Positions 30,372 through 41,006 of a stretch of 52,135 nt of DNA are shown here, in pieces (position 1 is the stretch's first letter; each line of letters begins with the position of its first letter). The notes beneath the pieces are model-generated. The model did no database searches, was not told where the DNA came from, and saw only the letters and a program-made list of their open reading frames with translations. The position numbers were made by a program, and so were the translations under genes. Source of the stretch: Clostridia bacterium (lineage in GTDB: Bacteria; Bacillota; Clostridia; Christensenellales; Borkfalkiaceae); contig JAJPYR010000083.1 of assembly GCA_021204825.1 (NCBI GenBank), positions 1 through 52,135 on the forward strand. Reading direction: 5' to 3'.

Positions 30372-31595
30372 TCAAGCCAGTGAATTCCGTCGCAGTCTCT
30401 TCAGGACTGCATCCGCCGCATGCATCCCGGAGCAGAACGCCCACTGCAGGTTGTACCCGCCGCAGTCTCCGTCCAGGTCCAGAATCTCCCCTGCCATAAA
30501 AAGGCCCGGCACAATCCTGCTCTCCAGCTCCTCTGTAACCTCATCCCCGCGTATGCCGCCGTGCGTAACCTGCGCGAAGTCTGCTCCCGCGGAGCCTGTT
30601 ACCCTTAAAGGAAAGTCCTTCACCAGCCGCACTATGTCCTGCAATACAGAGGCCTCATTCCCGCCTGCCTTTGCCTTGCGGACAATCATGCGGGAGACGG
30701 TGTTGTGCAGCGTGCCGCACAGCAGGTCCTCATCCCGGCACCCCTCATTCCAGCGCCGCCGGAGCATGTCTGCAATCTCATGCTCACTGAACTGCGGCAG
30801 GAAGTCCAGGTGCAGCACCACATCCCCGCGGTCTATAATGCCGGCTGTTTTTGAGGATATGTCAAAGACTGCGCTGCCAGACACTCCGTAACTGGTAAAA
30901 ATGACGTCCCCGTACGCTGAGGCAAGGTCCTTGTGCTGCCTTTCCGCTCTAAGGCATGCCTCCACGCGTATTCCGCGCAGGGTCTTTATGTCCGTCATGT
31001 CCGTCTTAAGCTGCACCAAAGAAGGCAGAACCGGGGTCTTCCTGTGGCCCAGATCCGTTGCAAGGGCGTATGAAGAGCCGTCTGTACGGAACTGCCTGGC
31101 AACAGCGCCGCCCGTGCAGAGCACCGCGTATCTGCTCTCTGCAACGCCCCCGTCCGTCTGTATCCGGAACCCCTCTTCCGTCTTCTGTATCTTTGTGGCC
31201 GTTGTCTGCAGCCTGAGGGTGCAGGTGCAGTCCTTGGAGGACCGGATTCTCTTCAGGAGAAGGTCTGTAAGGGATGACGCCTGCCTACCGGAAGGGTATA
31301 TGCGGCCTCTTTCATCCGTAACGAAAAGGCATCCGAAGAGCGAACGCCAGTCATAACGCCCGGAACATACAATATCCTCTGCAAGGTGCACCAGCTCTTT
31401 GGACCCGTGGTAATGCACGCACCTTAAATCCGTGTTGGAAACATTGCCCTGTCCGTTCCCCGTCTGGGAGAGCTTCTTTCCGGCCCGTTCCCCGGAATCC
31501 AGGATAATTATGCTGAGCTTTCTGCCGGAAGAGCACAGGTATGCCGCGCAGGCAAGCCCTGCCGCCCCTCCGCCTATTATTGCGACATCTGTCAT
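30372..31595 (-). CDS. BaiN/HI0933-like FAD-binding oxidoreductase
   Basis: DVAIIGGGAAGLACAAYL, KKLSQTGNGQGNVSNTDL, GEILDLDGDCGGYNLQWAFCSG. Confidence 0.9.
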   Translation of the reverse strand: MTDVAIIGGGAAGLACAAYLCSSGRKLSIIILDSGERAGKKLSQTGNGQGNVSNTDLRCVHYHGSKELVHLAEDIVCSGRYDWRSLFGCLFVTDERGRIYPSGRQASSLTDLLLKRIRSSKDCTCTLRLQTTATKIQKTEEGFRIQTDGGVAESRYAVLCTGGAVARQFRTDGSSYALATDLGHRKTPVLPSLVQLKTDMTDIKTLRGIRVEACLRAERQHKDLASAYGDVIFTSYGVSGSAVFDISSKTAGIIDRGDVVLHLDFLPQFSEHEIADMLRRRWNEGCRDEDLLCGTLHNTVSRMIVRKAKAGGNEASVLQDIVRLVKDFPLRVTGSAGADFAQVTHGGIRGDEVTEELESRIVPGLFMAGEILDLDGDCGGYNLQWAFCSGMHAADAVLKRLRRNSLA

Positions 31596-31917
31596 AACCT
31601 AATCGTGCCCGCATGCATTGCGGGAAACTGCCTGGGGCGCCCATCTGCGGCGCCCAAAGGGCAGAATACGCCCTTTTAAATAATTCTATACTTCCGCAAA
31701 AAGGGTGTCAATACGGCACTTTGCAATTTGTGCGGAAATTCAGATGCCGTGCACCGGAATTTCTGCGTAATATGTAATATATGTGTACAATTTGCAATAT
31801 ACAGCGCAAGCTGCAACCTGTTGCGCTTTTGCAGTTTCTGCTCTCTGCCCTTGCCCTTGAGGCTTCCGTTATGGTATACTTCCTGCAGAAAGACATATTA
31901 TGCGAGGCGCACAGGAT

Positions 31918-32484
31918 ATGAGAAAGGACCTTGAAACGAAAGACGGCATATTCCCCATGCCGGTGCTTATGATAGCCACATACAACGAGGACGGCTCCGT
32001 GGACGTAATGAACGCAGCCTGGGGGACCATGCTGGACACAGGGCTTGTGCTGCTTAACATCAGTGAGTCCCACAGGACAACACAGAACATACTGGCCCGC
32101 AGGGCCTTCACCGTCTCCATCCCGGACGCAAAGCATGCCACGGAGGCAGACTGGTTCGGTGTGGTGTCCGCAAACGGCACCCCGGACAAGTTTGAGCGCA
32201 GCGGTCTGACGGCCGTCCCCTCCTCCCGTGTGGATGCCCCCGTAATTGCAGAGTTTCCTCTCTGCATGGAGTGCGAGTTCGTAACCTTCCTGGATGAGGA
32301 GTACGCCGCAGGGGTTGTTGGAAAGGTTGTTAATGTGTCCGCGGACGAGTCCGTTATGACAGACGGAAAGGTTGACATTGACAAGGCAGAGGCCATAGCA
32401 TATGACCCCTACACCCACGGGTATTACAAGGTGTCCGGCCGGGCCGGGAACGCCTTCAGGGACGGCTATAAGCTCAAAAAGTGA
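31918..32484 (+). CDS. Flavin reductase-like (FMN-binding split barrel) protein
   Basis: FPMPVLMIATYNEDGSVDVMNAAWGTMLD..., ARRAFTVSIPD. Confidence 0.88.
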   Translation: MRKDLETKDGIFPMPVLMIATYNEDGSVDVMNAAWGTMLDTGLVLLNISESHRTTQNILARRAFTVSIPDAKHATEADWFGVVSANGTPDKFERSGLTAVPSSRVDAPVIAEFPLCMECEFVTFLDEEYAAGVVGKVVNVSADESVMTDGKVDIDKAEAIAYDPYTHGYYKVSGRAGNAFRDGYKLKK

Positions 32485-32506
32485 CACATATAGCGTGTTA
32501 AACTAG

Positions 32507-32530
32507 GGGAGCGGCCTTCAAGCCGCTCCC
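32507..32530. terminator. Terminator between flavin reductase gene and uvrA
   Basis: GGGAGCGGC...GCCGCTCCC followed by T5. Confidence 0.85.
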
Positions 32531-32560
32531 TTTTTGATGTCCGGATATGTCTGTCTTCCG

Positions 32561-35377
32561 TCAGTTGAGCATGTCCTTCAAGAACTGGCCCGTGAAGCTT
32601 TCCGGGCACCTGGCCACATCCTCCGGGGAGCCTGTGGTGATGACCGTGCCGCCCCTGTCTCCGCCCTCAGGACCCAAGTCTATAATCCAGTCCGCGCACT
32701 TTATGACGTCCAGGTTGTGCTCTATGACCACTACCGTGTTGCCGTTGCCCCTTAAGCGCAGAAGGATCTTTATGAGCTTGTCCACATCATAGCTGTGGAG
32801 GCCTGTTGTGGGCTCGTCCAGAATATAGAATGTCTTGCCTGTGGAGCGCTTGGAAAGCTCTGTGGCAAGCTTCACGCGCTGCGCCTCGCCGCCTGAAAGG
32901 GTTGTGGCGCTCTGGCCAAGCTTTATGTACCCTAAGCCTACGTCACAGAGTGTCTGCAGCTTGTTGTATATGGTGCCAACGGGGCGGAAAAATTCCGCCG
33001 CCTCCTCGCATGTCATCTCAAGGACATCCGATATGTTCCTGCCCTTGTACTTTACGGACAGCGTTTCGCGGTTGTACCGCTTCCCTCCGCACACTTCGCA
33101 GGGCACGTATATGTCCGGCAGGAAGTGCATCTCTATCTGTATGATGCCGTCTCCCTGGCAGTGCTCGCACCTGCCGCCTGCAACGTTGAAGGAAAACCGC
33201 CCGGACTTGTATCCCATTGCCTTTGCATCCGGCGTGGCTGCAAAGAGCTCACGGATGGGCGTAAAAACCCCGGTATATGTGGCAGGATTGGACCTTGGCG
33301 TGCGGCCTATGGGCTGCTGGTCTATGGCAATGACCTTGTCAAAGTATTCCAGGCCCTCTATGCTGTCAAAATTGCCGAGCTGCTGCCTTGCGCCGTTCAG
33401 GCTGTTCACGAGGTACGGGTATATGATTTCATTCACCAGCGAGGACTTGCCGCTGCCCGAAACGCCGGTTACGGCCGTAATGAGCCCTGCCGGAATCTTC
33501 ACGTCTATGTTCTTGAGATTGTTCTGCCTGGCCCCGTGCACGGTGAGCCACCTTCCGTCCGGGACGGAACGGACTGCGGGCACTTCTATCTTTCTGCGCC
33601 CTGCGAGGAAGTCTCCCGTTATGGACCTGGGCTCATTCATGATGTCCTCTGCCGTGCCGCAGGCCACTATCTCTCCGCCGTGTATTCCTGCTCCCGGGCC
33701 TATGTCCACGATGTAGTCCGCGGAGCGCATGGTCTCTTCGTCATGCTCCACCACAATGAGCGTGTTGCCCAAATCACGAAGGCCCTTCAGAGAGTCCAAA
33801 AGCTTCCTGTTGTCTCTCTGGTGCAGGCCTATGCTGGGCTCATCCAGTATGTACAGCACGCCGGACAGGGCTGAGCCTATCTGTGTGGCAAGGCGTATGC
33901 GCTGGCTCTCGCCGCCGGACAAAGTGGCCGCGGACCTTGACAGGGTAAGATAGCCGAGGCCCACGTTCTTTAAGAACGAGATGCGGCTGTTGATCTCCTT
34001 TATGATGCTGTCCGCTATCATGTGGTCCGTTTTGGAGAAGAACGAGAAGTCCGAAAAGTCTGCGAGGTCATCCACGGACATGTCGCAAAGCTCCATTATG
34101 TTCTTTCCGCCGACAGTTACGGCCAAAGCCTCTTTCTTGAGCCTCCTGCCGCCGCAGACGGGGCATACGGATGTGCGCATGTACTTCTCTATGTCCATCT
34201 TGACGCCGTCTGAGGACGTGTTGTTGTAGCGGTGCTGCAGGCTGTTCACGAAGCCGTGCCACTCCGTGTCATATGAGCCCTTGAAATTGTACGCATTGTA
34301 CTCCATGGAGACCTTCTCGCCTCCGTTGCCGTACATTATAAGATCGTATACGTCCTTGGGAAGGTCCTTCACAGGGACGTTCATGGGGAAATGGTAATGC
34401 TTTGCAAGGGACTGGATGTACATGAGGGTCACGGACGGAGGGTCCATGTTCCACCCGGAGATCTTTATGGCCCCCTCTGCTAGGGTCTTGGTTTTGTCCT
34501 GGCAAATGAGGTCCGCATCCACGGTCTGCTTGAATCCTAGGCCTGAGCACTCCGGACAGGCACCCCACGGGGTGTTGAAGGAGAAGATCCTTGGCTCTAT
34601 CTCATCTATGGAGATGCCGCAGTCCGGGCAGGCGTACTTGGAAGAGTATATCTCCTCCGTGTCGTTGCAGTCTATGACGGCCAGCCCGTCTGCAAGCTTC
34701 AGTGCCTGCTCCAGGGAGTCCGTGAGCCTTTTAAGGACCCCTTCCTTTATAATGAGCCTGTCCACTACGATGTTGATGTTGTGCCGTATGTTCTTTTCCA
34801 GGACAATGTTCTCCTGGAGATCATACATGATGCCGTCTATCTTCACCCTCGCATAACCGCTTTTTTTGTATCCTGCGAGCTCCTTCACGAACTCGCCCTT
34901 CTTCCCGCGGAAGACAGGGGCCTCCACCATTATGCGGCTGCCCTCCGGCATGAGCATAACCCTGTCCGCTATCTCATCCACGGACTGCCTGCGTATCTCA
35001 CGGCCGCAGCTGGGGCAGTGCGGAACGCCCACGCGGGCGTACAGGAGACGGAAATAGTCGTATATCTCCGTAACGGTTCCCACAGTGCTCCTGGGGTTGT
35101 GCGATGTGGTCTTCTGGTCTATGGAAATGGCAGGCGAGAGGCCGTCTATGCTCTCCACATCCGGCTTCTCCATCTGCCCTAAAAACTGGCGCGCGTATGA
35201 TGAGAGGCTCTCTATGTACCTTCTCTGCCCCTCTGCGAAGATGGTGTCAAACGCAAGCGTGGTCTTCCCGCTGCCGGAAAGCCCTGTGAACACCGTCAGG
35301 CTGTTCCTCGGGATATGCACGTCTATGTTCTTTAAGTTATTCTCTTTTGCGCCCTTTACGTAAATTTCTTCTTTCAT
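32561..35377 (-). CDS. uvrA: Excinuclease ABC subunit A
   Basis: Two ABC ATPase modules (TGLSGSGKTTLAFDT, TGVSGSGKSSLVNEI, LSGGEAQRVKLATEL) and zinc-finger cysteines. Confidence 0.97.
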   Translation of the reverse strand: MKEEIYVKGAKENNLKNIDVHIPRNSLTVFTGLSGSGKTTLAFDTIFAEGQRRYIESLSSYARQFLGQMEKPDVESIDGLSPAISIDQKTTSHNPRSTVGTVTEIYDYFRLLYARVGVPHCPSCGREIRRQSVDEIADRVMLMPEGSRIMVEAPVFRGKKGEFVKELAGYKKSGYARVKIDGIMYDLQENIVLEKNIRHNINIVVDRLIIKEGVLKRLTDSLEQALKLADGLAVIDCNDTEEIYSSKYACPDCGISIDEIEPRIFSFNTPWGACPECSGLGFKQTVDADLICQDKTKTLAEGAIKISGWNMDPPSVTLMYIQSLAKHYHFPMNVPVKDLPKDVYDLIMYGNGGEKVSMEYNAYNFKGSYDTEWHGFVNSLQHRYNNTSSDGVKMDIEKYMRTSVCPVCGGRRLKKEALAVTVGGKNIMELCDMSVDDLADFSDFSFFSKTDHMIADSIIKEINSRISFLKNVGLGYLTLSRSAATLSGGESQRIRLATQIGSALSGVLYILDEPSIGLHQRDNRKLLDSLKGLRDLGNTLIVVEHDEETMRSADYIVDIGPGAGIHGGEIVACGTAEDIMNEPRSITGDFLAGRRKIEVPAVRSVPDGRWLTVHGARQNNLKNIDVKIPAGLITAVTGVSGSGKSSLVNEIIYPYLVNSLNGARQQLGNFDSIEGLEYFDKVIAIDQQPIGRTPRSNPATYTGVFTPIRELFAATPDAKAMGYKSGRFSFNVAGGRCEHCQGDGIIQIEMHFLPDIYVPCEVCGGKRYNRETLSVKYKGRNISDVLEMTCEEAAEFFRPVGTIYNKLQTLCDVGLGYIKLGQSATTLSGGEAQRVKLATELSKRSTGKTFYILDEPTTGLHSYDVDKLIKILLRLRGNGNTVVVIEHNLDVIKCADWIIDLGPEGGDRGGTVITTGSPEDVARCPESFTGQFLKDMLN

Positions 35378-35432
35378 TTCCAGCTTGTCTTTTGTGTGAT
35401 TGTATGGTGTGATTCTGTATGTCCGAACGGCC

Positions 35433-36254
35433 CTATACGGCCGTATAACCCGTTATGTCTGGTGTGTTCTGCGCCAATGGCAACTCCTGCTCCGTAATGG
35501 TCCCGGCCTTTATATGGCACTGCATGCCATACGCATCGCAGAAGGACTGCACCCTGCTGGCGCAGGCGTTGTAGAACTGCTTCCGTCCCGGGCAGCCCGT
35601 TGCCAAGGGGCTGTAATTCATGCGGCCAAAGACAATCCTGTCTGCAAACTTCACCCTGTCCAGTATGGCGTCCAGGTCCTGCGTTATGATGTTCGGTGTG
35701 GGATACGGCTCCATGCTCACCCATGTCCTGCACCCGCTCTCATGCAGCCTTTCCAGAGCCTCAAGGCGCTCTTCCAAAGGCGCCGCGCCGGGCTCCATCC
35801 TTTCACGGAAGGACTCATCCAGGGACACAAGGGTTATGCCGTAAAGGTTATCATGTGATAACTCTGCCAGCCCTGCAGGAAGGATGCCTTTGGTTAATAC
35901 GGAGCACATTATGCCGCTTTCATTGAGCTTGCGCATGGCCATTATGCTCATGTCCGCTATGTCTGCATACCCGTACAAGAAGGGGTCTGTGGTGAAGCAC
36001 AGCTGTACGGACTGTATCCTGTCCTTAAGCCTTGGAATCTCTTTGTCCAGAAGGTCCAGAGTGTTGTCCACAAGACAGGGCCTCATCCATTCTTCGTATG
36101 AATGGATGACGCCGAAACGCTTCTTATTGAGGTATGCGTAGCACGGATACCGGCAGCCGTGGGCGCAGCCGAGGACATGGTTCATGGTGTAGTCCCCGTA
36201 CTCCACGCCCGTTTTGTACAGCATGGATTTTCTGGTTATATGACCTGCTTCCAT
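35433..36254 (-). CDS. SPL-like radical SAM protein
   Basis: CAHGCRYPCYAYLNKKRF motif, LCFTTDPFLYGYA, VLTKGILPAGLAEL, VSLDESFRERMEPGAAPLEERLEALERLHESGCRTWVSMEPYPTP. Confidence 0.85.
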   Translation of the reverse strand: MEAGHITRKSMLYKTGVEYGDYTMNHVLGCAHGCRYPCYAYLNKKRFGVIHSYEEWMRPCLVDNTLDLLDKEIPRLKDRIQSVQLCFTTDPFLYGYADIADMSIMAMRKLNESGIMCSVLTKGILPAGLAELSHDNLYGITLVSLDESFRERMEPGAAPLEERLEALERLHESGCRTWVSMEPYPTPNIITQDLDAILDRVKFADRIVFGRMNYSPLATGCPGRKQFYNACASRVQSFCDAYGMQCHIKAGTITEQELPLAQNTPDITGYTAV

Positions 36255-36333
36255 ATGTATCTAAAGCGGCTCTGCAGAGCCGTATAACTTGCTGTATGTG
36301 CGCTGTTTCGTGCTGCAGGCAGCTGCCGGGAGG

Positions 36334-38301
36334 CTACTTGCCGCCGTGCATCTTCATGCGCTTTTTGAGCTCGTTGATGGTGTCGCGGATCTCAATGGCC
36401 TTCTCGAAGTCCAGCTGGGCGGAGGCCACTTTCATGAGGCCCTTGAGCTTCTCTATCTCCGCAGGGATGTCCTTCATCCTGATGTCCTGCGAGTCTTTCT
36501 TCTTGCCCGTTATTCCTATGGTGTTTTTGATGTCCTTGACTATGGTCTTTGGTATTATGCCGTGCTCTTCGTTGTACCTGGCCTGGATGGAGCGGCGGCG
36601 GTTGGTCTCATCTATGGCCCTCTGCATGGACCCCGTTATGGTGTCTGCATACATTATAACCCTGCCCTCTGCGTTGCGGGCTGCACGGCCAATGGTCTGC
36701 ACCAGGGCGGTTTCACTTCTTAAGAAACCCTCTTTGTCCGCGTCCAGAATGGCCACGAGCTTCACTTCCGGAAGGTCCAGGCCCTCACGCAGGAGGTTTA
36801 TGCCGCAGAGGATGTCAAACTCGCCTGAGCGGAGGCCGTTCACTATGTCTATTCGCTCCAGGGCGTCTATGTCGCTGTGCATGTAACGGACCTTGAGGCC
36901 GGACTCCTTGAGGTAGTCCGTGAGGGACTCCGCAAGCTTCTTGGTCATGGTTGTGACCAGCACCCTTCCGCCTGTGGCTATTACCTTCCTGACCTCGCCG
37001 AGGAGGTCATCCACCTGCCCTTTTGTGGGGCGCACCTCTACCTCCGGGTCCAGAAGGCCTGTGGGCCTTAAGAGCTGCTCCACCACGTTCCCTGCCTGCT
37101 CCAGCTCGTACGGTGCAGGAGTGGCAGAGACGCATATGAGCTGCGGGACGCGCTCATCAAACTCCTCGAATGTCAGGGGACGGTTGTCATATGCAGCCTT
37201 GAGACGGAAGCCGTAGTTTACAAGGTTCTCCTTTCTGGAGCGGTCCCCGTGGTACATGGCCCTTATCTGCGGAATTGTCATGTGGCTCTCATCTATGAAG
37301 ACCAGGAAACGGCCCTTGGGGAAGTAGTCCAGCAGGGTGAATGAGGGCTCCCCGGGAGCACGGCCGTCAAAGTAGCGGCTGTAGTTCTCTATGCCGCTGC
37401 AGTAGCCTATCTCGCGCATCATCTCCAGGTCATACGTGGTGCGCTGCTCCAGCCTTTCCGCCTCCAGGGGCTTTCCTGCGTCCCTGAACGCCTGCACTTC
37501 ATCATGCATGTCCCTCTGAATCATGGCCAGTGCGCACTGCATCCTGTCCGACCCCACAGCATACTGCGAAGCCGGGAATATGAGCACATGCTTGAGCTCC
37601 GACACTATGTTCCCGGATATGGCCTCTATCTCGCAAATCCTGTCTATCTCATCCCCGAAGAACTCCACACGGACAGCTATCTCCGAGTTGGACGCAGGGA
37701 ATATCTCCACGACATCCCCCCTCACCCTGAAGGAAGACCTCTGGAAGTCTATGTCCCTTCTGGCGTACTGTATCTCCACAAGCCGGCGCATGAGCTCATC
37801 CCTCTCCAGCTCATCCCCGGGACGGAGTGAAATGGCCAGCCTGAAGTACTCCTCCGGAGCGCCCAGGCCGTATATGCAGCTTACGGATGCAACCACAATG
37901 ACGTCCTCACGCTCTCCCAGAGAGCTTGTTGCCGAGTTGCGGAGCTTGTCTATCTCGTCATTGAGGCTCATGTCCTTCTCTATATAGGTGTCTGTAGAGG
38001 GAATGTAGCTCTCCGGCTGGTAATAATCATAATATGAAACGAAGTACTCCACCCTGTTGTTGGGGAAGAACTCCTTGAACTCATTGCAAAGCTGCGCCGC
38101 AAGTGTCTTGTTGTGGGCGATGACCAGAACGGGCCTGTTGACATTCTTGATGACGTTTGCCATTGTGAATGTCTTTCCGGACCCTGTCACTCCCACAAGA
38201 ACCTGAGTGCGGATGCCGTCCAGCACTCCCTCCGTTAAGGACTCTATAGCCTCCGGCTGGTCTCCGGTAGGCTCAAATTTTGAATGCAGCTCGAATTTCA
38301 T
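36334..38301 (-). CDS. uvrB: Excinuclease ABC subunit B
   Basis: [58 protein letters not shown]-terminal UVR domain. Confidence 0.97.
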   Translation of the reverse strand: MKFELHSKFEPTGDQPEAIESLTEGVLDGIRTQVLVGVTGSGKTFTMANVIKNVNRPVLVIAHNKTLAAQLCNEFKEFFPNNRVEYFVSYYDYYQPESYIPSTDTYIEKDMSLNDEIDKLRNSATSSLGEREDVIVVASVSCIYGLGAPEEYFRLAISLRPGDELERDELMRRLVEIQYARRDIDFQRSSFRVRGDVVEIFPASNSEIAVRVEFFGDEIDRICEIEAISGNIVSELKHVLIFPASQYAVGSDRMQCALAMIQRDMHDEVQAFRDAGKPLEAERLEQRTTYDLEMMREIGYCSGIENYSRYFDGRAPGEPSFTLLDYFPKGRFLVFIDESHMTIPQIRAMYHGDRSRKENLVNYGFRLKAAYDNRPLTFEEFDERVPQLICVSATPAPYELEQAGNVVEQLLRPTGLLDPEVEVRPTKGQVDDLLGEVRKVIATGGRVLVTTMTKKLAESLTDYLKESGLKVRYMHSDIDALERIDIVNGLRSGEFDILCGINLLREGLDLPEVKLVAILDADKEGFLRSETALVQTIGRAARNAEGRVIMYADTITGSMQRAIDETNRRRSIQARYNEEHGIIPKTIVKDIKNTIGITGKKKDSQDIRMKDIPAEIEKLKGLMKVASAQLDFEKAIEIRDTINELKKRMKMHGGK

Positions 38302-38310
38302 ACCTTCATT

Positions 38311-38339
38311 ATTATATCCCAAGCCGGAATCTTTATCAA
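38311..38339 (-). promoter_or_regulatory. Predicted uvrB promoter TTGATA-17-TATAAT abutting the start codon
   Basis: -35 38334-38339, -10 38311-38316 on minus strand; 9 bp between -10 and ATG at 38301. Confidence 0.5.
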
Positions 38340-38573
38340 GGAATTGAAGGCACTTCAAAACACCCGTACGCAAAAATCCGCACGCTAGAGCACAGGACGC
38401 CACTTTGGCGTCTTTGGCGCCATCCAAGGGACGCCATTCTGCGTCAGTCTGCCGTAACATTTGCCGGAATAGCTTGCAATTAACCTAAGCGAAACGTTAT
38501 TATACTCTTGCGTTGATGTATTAAACATATCGCAAGTCATAACCGCATTGGCATGACTGCCAGTCTGTTTGCT

Positions 38574-39080
38574 TGCAAAACAGAGTCTGTTGCGTACAGC
38601 AACAGGTCCTGTTTTATAATCAATACTGTAACATAATGCACCACTATCTGATGACTAAAGAAAAGCCTGCCGCCAGGGACAGGCTTTGATACAACCCCTT
38701 ATACCAATCTGCACAATGACAACGCCTGAAAAGCGCAGGCAATAAGTTAACAGAAGATACAAGGGAGGCCTGTTAGACAGGCATCTTATGATGCATCAGC
38801 CTAACTGAAGTTTGAAGCGAGGGCACTGATTCGGCAGGGACGGCAAAAGCCTCACGCCTGCACTTAAGCCCAGAATAGCAGTTAATGAAGCAGGATAACA
38901 GGCTTCCTTGCAAACCACATTGCAGGCAACTCGAATCCATGATTGAGAATCCACTTATTAACTCTGGTTTCGGCTCTATTTGAAAATGAATTATGCAGAA
39001 TGCATTATGAACTTGCAGTAACAATGATGAATGTTTAAACAGGACCTGTTGCGTACAGCAGCGGGCTTTGTTTTTATAAT
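38574..39080. repeat. Pair of related hairpin elements about 459 bp apart
   Basis: CTGTTGCGTACAGCAACAG...CCTGTTTTATAAT (38587-38620) and CTGTTGCGTACAGCAGCGG...TTTGTTTTTATAAT (39046-39080). Confidence 0.8.
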
Positions 39081-39476
39081 GACTGAAATTGTGCAAGCGG
39101 CACTTGCATTAAAATGGCAGAATTTTTGCAACTGTTTACAGCTTTCGCTGAAGCGTGATTTTGCAAAAGCACGAACTGTTGTTCGTACTTTCACAAACTA
39201 TCGTTCATACTTTACTACAGTAATACTCTACCGCGGTAAAGTAAGCGGCTTGATCTGCTCAAGAATGGCAGTCCCGGGGGTCTGGATGGAGCGTGAAAAT
39301 TATATTTTAGTCACTTTTACTGAAAAAATGACTTAAAAATAATCTCCTCCCACTCTGTGCCTGTGGGCATCTGGACTGTGTGTTTGTCATTCAGAACCGT
39401 TTGCTGGTTGCGAATTCCTTATTTTGAGCCACTTTTTGGCTGGAATTATATATAGGCCGCAGTATTGCGCTCCATA

Positions 39477-39518
39477 GCCGTAGTATAAGAGCCCTGTCGT
39501 ATGGCAGAGCTCCAATAT
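39477..39518 (-). terminator. Terminator-like hairpin T3 downstream of ATPase 3
   Basis: GCCGTAGTATAAGAGCCCTGTCGTATGGCAGAGCTCC; similar to 41049-41085. Confidence 0.6.
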
Positions 39519-39522
39519 GTTA

Positions 39523-40854
39523 TTAATCAGTTGTCCCTGGTATCTTCATTTTGCTGTTCAAGCACCAGGCAGCATAAAGAGGCACTGCCCTTATGCCGTT
39601 CGCAAAGCCGAAGTTCTTTGCGGTTATCCGGATTGAATAAGGCGGATTGTATTTCGGGATATAGACATTCATAAGACTTTTTGTTTTGTTGTGGATGCTG
39701 GTTTTGCATTCGACCGGAATCACGCCTTCATCCGTCTGAATGACAAGGTCCACTTCTGCTGTGTTTTCAGAAGTCCAGTAGAAAATTTCAAAATCATTGG
39801 CCACAAGCTGCTGCGCCACATAATTCTCAGTCAGCCCGCCTTCGACTTGATCATCTATGCCGGTGCCCGTCAGCAGATTGTTGACAGGTATGTTGAGCTG
39901 TGTTGACAGCAGTCCCACATCCGACAAATATGCCTTGAAACTAAACAGATCTCTGGTTCCCTTGCATCCGTTGAGCCCGCTGGTCACACGATAGCAGCGA
40001 AGCAGCAGGCCTGCTTTCATAAGCCATCTGACGCTTTTCCCATACTCCCTGCTTCTGGCATCCGGAGCTATTAAACTGTACTGGAACTTCTTGTTCTCTC
40101 TGCTCAGCTGAGCTGATATGGACTGGTATGTTTCCTCGTTCCTGATCGCCTCTGCCGGTGAGGCATATTTGCCCATATCGGATCCGTAGTCGCTGAACAG
40201 GCGCCTGTGAACAGAACGCACCTTATCAAAATTTCCGGTACTTAAGTATGTCTCAACAGCTGCTGGCATGCCGCCCGTCACCAGGTACTTTCTGTACCAG
40301 TCCAAAGCAGTTGCATGTGCCGTTTCCGACATGGGGATGATCTTCTCAAAGCACTCCTGTATCATGTCTTTGAGGGGCTCTGCGCCGACTGCAGACAAAA
40401 ATTCGCCGAAGTCCATAGGGTACATAGTCAATTCATCTACTTTGCCCACAGGGAAAGAAATGCTTTTTCTCAGTGTTGCGACTCCTATAAGACTTCCTGC
40501 TGCGATGATATAATACTCCGGCGCCATTTCCCGGAAGTACTTGAGTGATGTAACGGCCTCAGGGCACTGCTGTATCTCGTCAAAAAATATCAGGGTCTGA
40601 TTCATGATGATGCTTGTGTTTGACAAAACGGACAGCTCTCTGATTATTCTCTCCGGATTGAGGTCCTGTTTAAAAATACTGCACAGCTGAGGATTGTGCT
40701 CAAATGTAAAGGTGACGCAGTTGCTGAAATAATTTGAGGCAAACTCTTCAATCAGCCAGGTCTTTCCCGCCTGCCTTGCCCCCGTTACAACAAGAGGCTG
40801 CCTGGCAGGATTTTTCATCCATTCAATTAATGATTTTTCAGCCTTCCTTTCCAT
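39523..40854 (-). CDS. AAA ATPase (AAA_14/DUF4143 type) with PD-(D/E)XK-like motif; paralog 3
   Basis: Walker A GARQAGKT, TLIFFDEIQQCPE, IIAAGSLIG, C-terminal EVDLVIQTDEGVIPVECKTS. Confidence 0.9.
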   Translation of the reverse strand: MERKAEKSLIEWMKNPARQPLVVTGARQAGKTWLIEEFASNYFSNCVTFTFEHNPQLCSIFKQDLNPERIIRELSVLSNTSIIMNQTLIFFDEIQQCPEAVTSLKYFREMAPEYYIIAAGSLIGVATLRKSISFPVGKVDELTMYPMDFGEFLSAVGAEPLKDMIQECFEKIIPMSETAHATALDWYRKYLVTGGMPAAVETYLSTGNFDKVRSVHRRLFSDYGSDMGKYASPAEAIRNEETYQSISAQLSRENKKFQYSLIAPDARSREYGKSVRWLMKAGLLLRCYRVTSGLNGCKGTRDLFSFKAYLSDVGLLSTQLNIPVNNLLTGTGIDDQVEGGLTENYVAQQLVANDFEIFYWTSENTAEVDLVIQTDEGVIPVECKTSIHNKTKSLMNVYIPKYNPPYSIRITAKNFGFANGIRAVPLYAAWCLNSKMKIPGTTD

Positions 40855-40890
40855 AATATACCGCCGGCAATGATAATGATTTCTGTCAGC

Positions 40891-40919
40891 ATCTTATCAT
40901 AAAATGAGCTGAATGTCAA
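40891..40919 (-). promoter_or_regulatory. Predicted ATPase 3 promoter TTGACA-17-TAAGAT
   Basis: -35 40914-40919, -10 40891-40896. Confidence 0.6.
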
Positions 40920-40922
40920 TGA

Positions 40923-41006
40923 TTACACTTTTTTCATATGAAAAAAGTGTATGGTTTACACATTTTTCATAGATAAACTGCATTTTATTGTGCAGAATGC
41001 ACAAAT
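40923..41006. repeat. Palindromic array DR1 of ATPase 3
   Basis: Perfect 28-bp palindrome TACACTTTTTTCATATGAAAAAAGTGTA (40924-40951), half-site TTACACATTTTTCAT (40956), palindrome TTGTGCAGAATGCACAA (40988-41004). Confidence 0.95.

Noticed and set aside
31708-32487. 259-aa minus-strand ORF opposite the flavin reductase gene
   Set aside because: Antisense to a recognisable flavin reductase with its own terminator; Cys/His-rich shadow composition.
39031-39336. 101-aa + strand ORF in the gene-free region
   Set aside because: Begins within a hairpin repeat, no RBS or similarity to a known family; treated as noncoding pending evidence.
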